A DNA stretch of 64,000 nucleotides from Closterium sp. Naga37s-1 (taxonomy: Eukaryota; Streptophyta; Zygnematophyceae; Desmidiales; Closteriaceae): the NCBI GenBank assembly GCA_947471745.1, contig CANJKZ010000092.1, positions 3,893,001-3,957,000 on the forward strand, read 5' to 3'. Numbering within the stretch: the first letter of the stretch is position 1; every line of letters begins with the position of its first letter. Of this stretch, positions 33,257 through 42,000 are shown one piece after another. The notes beneath the pieces were generated by a model that saw only the letters and a program-made list of their open reading frames with translations, searched no databases and had not been told where the DNA came from. The translations under genes and the position numbers were made by a program.

Positions 33257-36200
33257 ATGATGTTGCCGCGACTCGTCCTTGTCGCCACGCTGCTGTGTAT
33301 AAGCCTCCTCGTTCCGGTAGGCCGTCCGTGAATCGTGATCGCTGCAAAAAGTAAAACATGCAACGTGCTATTCGAACAGGCCAATCAGTCATTCGCAGAG
33401 TCTGCGTAACCGTATTGAAAAAGAGGTTCCTTTTCGTGTCGTCATGGTGGAGCCATGCCGAATGGCTCTTTCGCGGCGTGCGTACCTGGGACTGGCTTGC
33501 CTTCCTGTGCCAATATCCCCCTCGTTCGCTTCTGCTGCTTCTGTTGCGCTTCTCTGTCAAATCTGCCGCCTTTGTACCTTGCAGATTTTCCCCTTGTTGC
33601 TGCTAAGGTGTGTGCTGGTGGGTGCCAGTGACATTACTGAAGGCATATAACCAATAAAATATCCTTCTTTTTGCCTTTGCTGCGTGTTTACATCCATCGC
33701 TGCTTGTCCGTTCCAGGTGAATCCCACCCTTGTTACTGCTGTCAAGCAACGGGGAATGCAGCATGTGTTGAGATTGGACACAGGGGGCCGTGCAGGGAGG
33801 CATGTCGGGAGGCATGCAGGGAGCAGTGTTCGGCGCTTGCTGTATGATCATGATGGTGCCTTGAGGTCGCGGCACCACCGGCTGACCAACTCGTGCTGGA
33901 GTGTGCATGAGAGGCACTATTACCAATCCGTGAGTCATCTTATCCATTCAAAGTGACTGGAGTCTACTTCAAAGTTCACCAAAGAATCACGATAGATTCA
34001 TTCATAAGGCGCTACTTCCAACCCGTGTTTTGCTGTAGAATGCTTGACTAAGAACTTCCATCCACCCTTGCTTCCAGGCATCGTCTGCCAGCACGCCAAT
34101 GACAGAGGAGCTGGCAGAGCGGCTGAAGGCGTATGCAGAGAGACAGGCGCGGTGCATCAACGGTGTGAAGGACTGGCCTGGTTTCCTCTCCAATCCGTGC
34201 GTGCCACGTGGCTGGATCTCATACCCACCCATGCTTGAATGTAGTGAATCATGATTCGCCATGTGTTCTGCTCTGCACACTCTCATCACACATAGCCACA
34301 AACTACCTCTTCTGAACTTGCTCTGTTCTGTTCGATGCTCCCTCTGAACTCCCACCGTGCAGTGCAAAAGGACTTAAAGACGGAGTGGATGCATCCTCCG
34401 TGCAGGAATGCTCTTACCTCTATCATCTCGACCCCGCATACAGCGGTAAGCGACGGCTTTTGAGGCGCCTCAAAAGTTTATTTTCTCGACCTTGCCTACA
34501 GCGGTTAGCCTTTGTCTGCGATGAGATGGGTGCTGTTGCGTTTATCACCTCAACTTCCACGTCCTTTGTATTCTAACAAGATTGAGAATAAATCCGTTTT
34601 GAGACGTCTCGGAGAAAAATTTGCTGTCGTTGAGCTGACGCGACTGCTGCTGTCATTATGCCTTCTCGCTCTCTCCCTCGTCTCTTTCTTCACCTACGCG
34701 CTCCTCACCAACCGCACACTCATCTCCCCGTGATTGAAGAAGGGTTTTGAGACGTCTCAAAACTCCTCACCAACCGCACACTCATCTCATCTCCCCTGTC
34801 TCCCCTTTCACTTAAGCCCTCCTCACCCACCACGCCTTCGGTTCCTCCCTTTTATTTTTGAAAACCTCACTTCACATACCCCCTCCAGGTCTGGGCAACC
34901 AGCTGCTCGCCCTCGTGTCTGCCTTCACCTACGCCCTTATCATCAACCGCAATTTCTGTTTTTTCCTGTCTGCCTTCCCTTCTCTCCACATCCCTTGTCC
35001 AGGTCTGGGCAACCAGCTGCTCGCCCTCGTCTCCTCCTTCACCTACGCCCTTCTCACCAACCGCACGCTAATCATCAACCCACACGCACAGGCAGCGCTC
35101 TTCCTCTGCGACCCCTTCGCCTTCACCCCCACCCCGTCCACCTGGATGCCCATGGACTCTCGGACCTTTGCGTGAGTTGAAGTGCTGAATGCTGAGTGCT
35201 GCCCCCTTGTGTCCCAAACCTTCGCCTTCACCCCCCCACTGTCGACCTGGATGCCCATGGACTCGCTCACATTCGCGTGAGTGTTGAGTGTTGACCCTAT
35301 TCTGAATGCTGAGTGCTGCCCCCCTTATGTCTCAAACTCATTCCTCTGCGGCCCCTTCGCCTTCACCCCCACACTGTCGACCTGGATGCCCATGGACTCG
35401 CGCACATTCGCGTTAGTGTTGAGTGTTGACCCTATTCTGAATGCTGAGTGCTGCCCCCCTTATGTCTCAAACTCATTCCTCTGCGGCCCCTTCGCCTTGT
35501 CTTTTCGTCAAGTTCAAAAAAGCATATTTTTCTTTCTTACATTATTTTTATGAAGAGTCAAGTGTCGACCTGGATGCCCATGGACTCGCGCACATTTGCG
35601 TGAGTGTTGAGTGTTGACCCTATTCTGAATGCTGAGTGCTGCCCCCCTTATGTCTCAAACTCATTCCTCTGCGGCCCCTTCGCCTTGTCTTTTCGTCAAG
35701 TTCAAAAAAGCATATTTTTCTTTCTTACATTATTTTTATGAAGACTCAAGTGTCGACCTGGATGCCCATGGACTCGCGCACATTCGCGTGAGTGTTGAGT
35801 GTTGACCCTATTCTGAATGCTGAGTGCTGCCCCCCTTATGTCTCAAACTCATTCCTCTGCGGCCCCTTCGCCTTGTCTTTTCGTCAAGTTCAAAAAAGCA
35901 TATTTTTCTTTCTTACATTATTTTTATGAAGACTCAAGTGTCGACCTGGATGCCCATGGACTCGCGCACATTTGCGTGAGTGTTGAGTGTTGACCCTATT
36001 CTGAATGCTGAGTGCTGCCCCCCTTATGTCTCAAACTCATTCCTCTGCGGCCCCTTCGCCTTGTCTTTTCGTCAAGTTCAAAAAAGCATATTTTTCTTTC
36101 TTACATTATTTTTATGAAGACTCAAGTGTCGACCTGGATGCCCATGGACTCGCGCACATTCGCATGAGTGTTGAGTGTTGACCCTATTCTGAATGCTGAG

Positions 36201-36858
36201 TGCTGCCCCCCTTATGTCTCAAACTCATTCCTCTGCGGCCCCTTCGCCTTCACCCCCACACTGTCGACCTGGATGCCCATGGACTCGCGCACATTTGCGT
36301 GAGTGTTGAGTGTTGACCCTATTCTGAATGCTGAGTGCTGCCCCCCTTATGTCTCAAACTCATTCCTCTGCGGCCCCTTCGCCTTCACCCCCACACTGTC
36401 GACCTGGATGCCCATGGACTCGCGCACATTCGCGTGAGTGTTGGGTGCTGAATGCTGAATGCTGAGTGCTGTGAGCGTGAGTGCTGAATGAAGAGCCTTT
36501 GGTCTCATCTGACCCCTTCTCGTTCACGCCCACCTTTGCGAGAGTTCCTCTTAGCCATGCACGCTATTCGTTTCTCCTCCAGCCCCTCTCTCCTCTCTTA
36601 TCTCTCCCTTCTCCTGTCCTGTCGTCCCATCCCTCCTCTCCATCGCTGCAGTGCGCAGCGCGATGTGATCACGAAGCAGTCTCCGAGGTTCGGCACGCCA
36701 GCATACGCTGCAGCCGTGGACGCTCTGAGCAGCAGCAGCAGCAGCACTACCAGCCGCAGAACCATGAATAACACAAACGCTAGCACCACTGAGGAGGAAG
36801 AAAACAGTGCAACGCCAGAACTCCCTTGTGCTGCTGCTGCTGCTGCTGCCACTATACT

Positions 36859-36895
<37 letters not shown>

Positions 36896-38988
36896 GTTGA
36901 GAGGATCAACATGGTTTACGCAGAGCTCAAATTCTCGTATGCTTCTGCTACCCTCTGCTCCCCTGCTCGCCGCTTCCCATTGCTCAGAGCCGTCCCTCGT
37001 CATTGTCTCACCCACCCGCAAACCATCACCTCAGACTTCCACGTTCTCGTTCCCCCTCCCTCCCCATTCCCCCCTCCCTCCCCATGCCCCTTCCCTCCCC
37101 ATGCCCCTTCCCTCCCCATGCCCCTTCCGTCCCCATGCCCCTTCCGTCCCCATGCCCCTTCCCTCCCCATGCCCCTTCCCTCCCCATGCCCCTTCCCTCC
37201 CCATGCCCCTTCCCTCCCCATGCCCCTTCCCTCCCCATGCCCCTTCCCTCCCCATGCCCCTTCCCTCCCCATGCCCCTTCCCTCCCCATGCCCCTTCCCT
37301 CCCCATGCCCCTTCCCTCCCCATGCCCCTTCCCTCCCCATGCCCCTTCCCTCCCCATGCCCCTTCCCTCCCCATGCCCCTTCCCTCCCCATGCCCCTCCC
37401 TCCCATTCCCCCTCCCTCCCCATGCCCCTTCCCTCCCCATGCCCCTTCCCTCCCCATGCCCCTTCCCTCCCCATGCCCCTTCCCTCCCCATGCCCCTTCC
37501 CTCCCCATGCCCCTTCCCTCCCCATGCCCCTTCCCTCCCCATGCCCCTTCCCTCCCCATGCCCCTTCCCTCCCCATGCCCCTTCCCTCCCCATGCCCCTT
37601 CCCTCCCCATGCCCCTTCCGTCCCCATGCCCCTTCCGTCCCCATGCCCCTTCCCTCCCCATGCCCCTTCCCTCCCCATGCCCCTTCCCTCCCCATGCCCC
37701 TTCCCTCCCCATGCCCCTTCCCTCCCCATGCCCCCTCCCTCCCCATTCCCCCCTCCCTCCCCATGCCCCTTCCCTCCCCATGCCCCTTCCCTCCCCATGC
37801 CCCTTCCCTCCCCATGCCCCCTCCCTCCCCATTCCCCCCTCCCTCCCCATGCCCCTTCCCTCCCCATGCCCCCTCCCTCCCCATTCCCCCCTCCCTCCCC
37901 ATGCCCCTTCCCTCCCCATGCCCCTTCCCTCCCCATGCCCCTTCCCTCCCCATGCCCCTTCCCTCCCCATGCCCCCTCCCTCCCCATTCCCCCCTCCCTC
38001 CCCATGCCCCTTCCCTCCCCATGCCCCTTCCCTCCCCATGCCCCTTCCCTCCCCATGCCCCTTCCCTCCCCATGCCCCTTCCCTCCCCATGCCCCTTCCC
38101 TCCCCATGCCCCTTCCCTCCCCATGCCCCTTCCCTCCCCATGCCCCTTCCCTCCCCATGCCCCTTCCCTCCCCATGCCCCTTCCGTCCCCATGCCCCTTC
38201 CGTCCCCATGCCCCTTCCCTCCCCATGCCCCTTCCCTCCCCATGCCCCTTCCCTCCCCATGCCCCTTCCCTCCCCATGCCCCTTCCCTCCCCATGCCCCC
38301 TCCCTCCCCATTCCCCCCTCCCTCCCCATGCCCCTTCCCTCCCCATGGCCCTTCCCTCCCCATGCCCCTTCCCTCCCCATGCCCCCTCCCTCCCCATTCC
38401 CCCCTCCCTCCCCATGCCCCTTCCCTCCCCATGCCCCCTCCCTCCCCATTCCCCCCTCCCTCCCCATGCCCCTTCCCTCCCCATGCCCCTTCCCTCCCCA
38501 TGCCCCTTCCCTCCCCATGCCCCTTCCCTCCCCATGCCCCCTCCCTCCCCATTCCCCCCTCCCTCCCCATGCCCCTTCCCTCCCCATGCCCCTTCCCTCC
38601 CCATGCCCCTTCCCTCCCCATGCCCCTTCCCTCCCCATGCCCCTTCCCTCCCCATGCCCTATCCCCCTGCCGCATCCTCCTCCTGCCCGCCACTCCTGCC
38701 CCATGATTCTCGTCCCTTGTGCCCTGCTGGTTCTCGCATGGTGGATGTGTGTCGGTGTTATGCTGTGCCTGCGTAGTTCGAGTCGACTCAAAATCAGGCC
38801 CGGCACGTCTTTCCCATGATTCTCGTCTCTTATTTTCCTTATGCCCTTTCTGTCCCTTGTGCCCTGCTGGTTCTCGCATGGTGGATGTGTGTCGGTGCTA
38901 TGATGTGCCTGCGTATGCGAGCGCATGTGCATGCCTGTGTGTCTCCATGTTTGTGCCTTTGTGTGTGCATGTGAGTGTGTTTATATGC

Positions 38989-39048
<60 letters not shown>

Positions 39049-42000
39049 GTGCATTCGAGTGGTCGAGTGTGTGTGTGCACATGAGTGTGTGAGCATGTTT
39101 GTGTGTGAGTGCGTGCATGTGTGTGTGTGTGTGTTTATCTGTATGTGTGCATCCATATTTGTGGACATGCATGCATGCATGTGTGTGTCCGTAGTGCATC
39201 AGAGGCAGACCTAGCATTCTTCTGTCCGCACCACCAGCAGCACCAACACGGCTCTCTCTCCTCGGTTCGAGTCCTCGGTCTGCTTTCCGACGCCTACCTT
39301 CTCCCTGCTCTCTACCACGCTCCGCACTTACAGGTAATGTAACAACCCAGCGCCAGTACCAGCAGTAAGTAGCAGCGACGACACCAGGAGCACCAGCAGC
39401 AACAGCACCAGCAGCAACAGCACCAGCAGCAACAGCACCAGCAGCAACAGCACCAGCAGCAACAGCACCAGCAGAAGCAGCACCATCATGGTTCCCTCTC
39501 CTCTGTTCGCGTCCTCGGTCTGCTAACCGACTCCTACCTTCTCCCCGCTCTCTACCACGCACCGCACTTACAGGTAAGTGACCTCTCTTACGGGTGAGTA
39601 AACTCGCCTGGTCTCCCTTCGTCTGCCACTCAAAGTCTCTGAGGCGCCTCACAAAACGGAAGCCTACGAAGTCCAGCAAGGCTTTTTACCATCCGCCATG
39701 CTGGGAGCTTTTGATGCGACTTTTGAGGCGCCTCAAAAGTTCGAGGTGCCTCACAAAGTGAAGCCTACGGAGTCCTTGCTTCATACCATACGCCCCGCTG
39801 AAAGGTGTGTTGGAGCAGGGCGGGTGGTATAAAGCATCGGCCATGCTGAAAGCTGAGTAGTCTATTTCTTTGACCCTGTGGCCTTTCTTCCCCCAGGCTG
39901 TGTTGACTTTTGAGGCATCTCACAAATGAAGCCTACCAAGTCCTTGCTTTATACCACCCGCCCCGCTGAAAGCTGAGCAACTCTAGTTTCCTTCTTGACC
40001 CTCTGCCCCTCTTTCCCCAGGCTGAGTTGGAGCGGCTGTTCCCCGACCGCCTGCCGCTGATGCACGTTGGGAGGGGCGCTACCTGCTGCATGAGTGCTGT
40101 CTGCTCTCACCTCTGTATCCCCTGCCCCCTGTGTTCCTTCCGCCCCCCTGTCTAACAGGCTGAGTTGGAGCGCCTATTCCCCGACCTGACCGCCTGCCGC
40201 TGATGCACGTAAAGCGCTACCTGCTGCACCGCTCTAGTCAGACTCATTTGTCACTACTTTGTCTTTCTGGTGCTTCCTCTTTCCCCAGGCTGACCTGGAG
40301 CGGCTGGTGCCCGACCGCCCGCTGCTGATTCACGTGAATCAGCTGTATTGACCATTATTTCTTCCATATGCCCCTCTTTCTCCAGGCTGATCTGGAGCTT
40401 TTATTCCCCGACCGCCTGCCTTTGATGCACGTGGGGCGCTACCTGCTGCACCCCGCCAACTACCTCTGGGAGGAAATCACCCGCGCCTTCCGAGCCTACC
40501 TCGCCCCGTACCAACACAGGGTTGGGATTCAGGTCCGTACCGACGCAGATTCGGGCATCCATGGGAGACGTCAGGTTTGGTGATGAGGCTTAGAAGCATG
40601 CAGGCTTAGAAGCATGCAGGCTTAGAAGCATGCAGGCTTAGAAGCATGCAGGCTTAGAAGCATGCAGGCTTAGAAGCATGCAGGCTTAGAAGCATGCAGG
40701 CTTAGAAGCATGCAGGCTTAGAAGCATGCAGGCTTAGAAGCATGCAGGCTTAGAAGCATGCAGGCTTAGAAGCATGCAGGCTTAGAAGCATGCAGGCTTA
40801 GAAGCATGCAGGCTTAGAAGCATGCAGGCTTAGAAGCATGCAGGCTTAGAAGCATGCAGGCTTCGAAGCATGCAGGCTTCGAAGCATGCAGGCTTAGAAG
40901 CATGCAGGCTTAGAAGCATGCAGGCTTAGAAGCATGCAGGCTTAGAAGCATGCAGGCTTAGAAGCATGCAGGCTTAGAAGCATGCAGGCTTAGAAGCATG
41001 CAGGCTTCGAAGCATGCAGGCTTAGAAGCATGCAGGCTTAGAAGCATGCAGGCTTAGAAGCATGCAGGCTTAGAAGCATGCAGGCTTAGAAGCATGCAGG
41101 CTTAGAAGCATGCAGGCTTAGAAGCATGCAGGCTTAGAAGCATGCAGGCTTAGAAGCATGCAGGCTTAGAAGCATGCAGGCTTAGAAGCATGCAGGCTTA
41201 GAAGCATGCAGGCTCAGGCTCGGTGTTTAGGAGGAACGCAATGACCTTTGGGTGGACTCAAAGGTCATCTCCGCCGGCTTGGCTTGGTGTTTAGCAGGAA
41301 CGCAACGCCTGCATTGAATTTGAGGCGCCTCAAAAGAGGAACGCAATGCCTGCACAACGTCACTCCTCTTGATACCGCACCCCACCCGAGTTATTTGGAT
41401 GTGACTAAAGTGGTGTCTTGTTGATGTGTCTCGTCTCCCTCTCTTCTTCCTCCCCTCCTTCACACAAACGACAGATTCGTGAGTTTCAGAAGTGCGTACC
41501 AGCTGACGACGTGCTCGACAGAGTGGTGGATTGCTGTCCCTGCTGAATCTGATGGTTAAGTCCCCACCTCTTCTCTCCCTCTTCGCCTCTTCCCCTCTTA
41601 TTACATCAGATCCGTGAGTTCCAGATGTTCGTACCAGCTGATGGCGTGCTGCCCAGAGTGCTGCCCAGAGTGGTGCAGAGTGGTGCAGAGTGGTGCAGAG
41701 TGGGATGTCTTCATTCCTTCTTCCGTTTGATTTCCCTTACTTTTCTTTCACAACCCGCAGATCCGTGAGTTTCAGAAGTACGTGCCAGCAGACGACGTGC
41801 TCGACAGAGTGATGGATTGCCTGGTGAATGTGACTCAAGTGGTGCCCCCCATTGTGCCACACGAGGACTGGGAGAAGCTGATGAAGCAGGTCGGTCGGTC
41901 AGTCAGTCAGTCAGTCAGTCAGTCAGTCAGTCAGTCAGCCAGTCAGTCAGTCAGTCAGTCAGTCAGTCAGTCAGCCAGTCAGTCAGTCAGTCAGTCAGTC

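Noticed and set aside
36488..38932. Several overlapping open frames of 550-760 codons on both strands, and similar frames at 26231-27528
   Set aside because: They are translations of 18-bp and 15-bp minisatellites whose period is a multiple of three. The true exons (36652-36936 and 26167-26568) end before the repeats at GTATGC donors.
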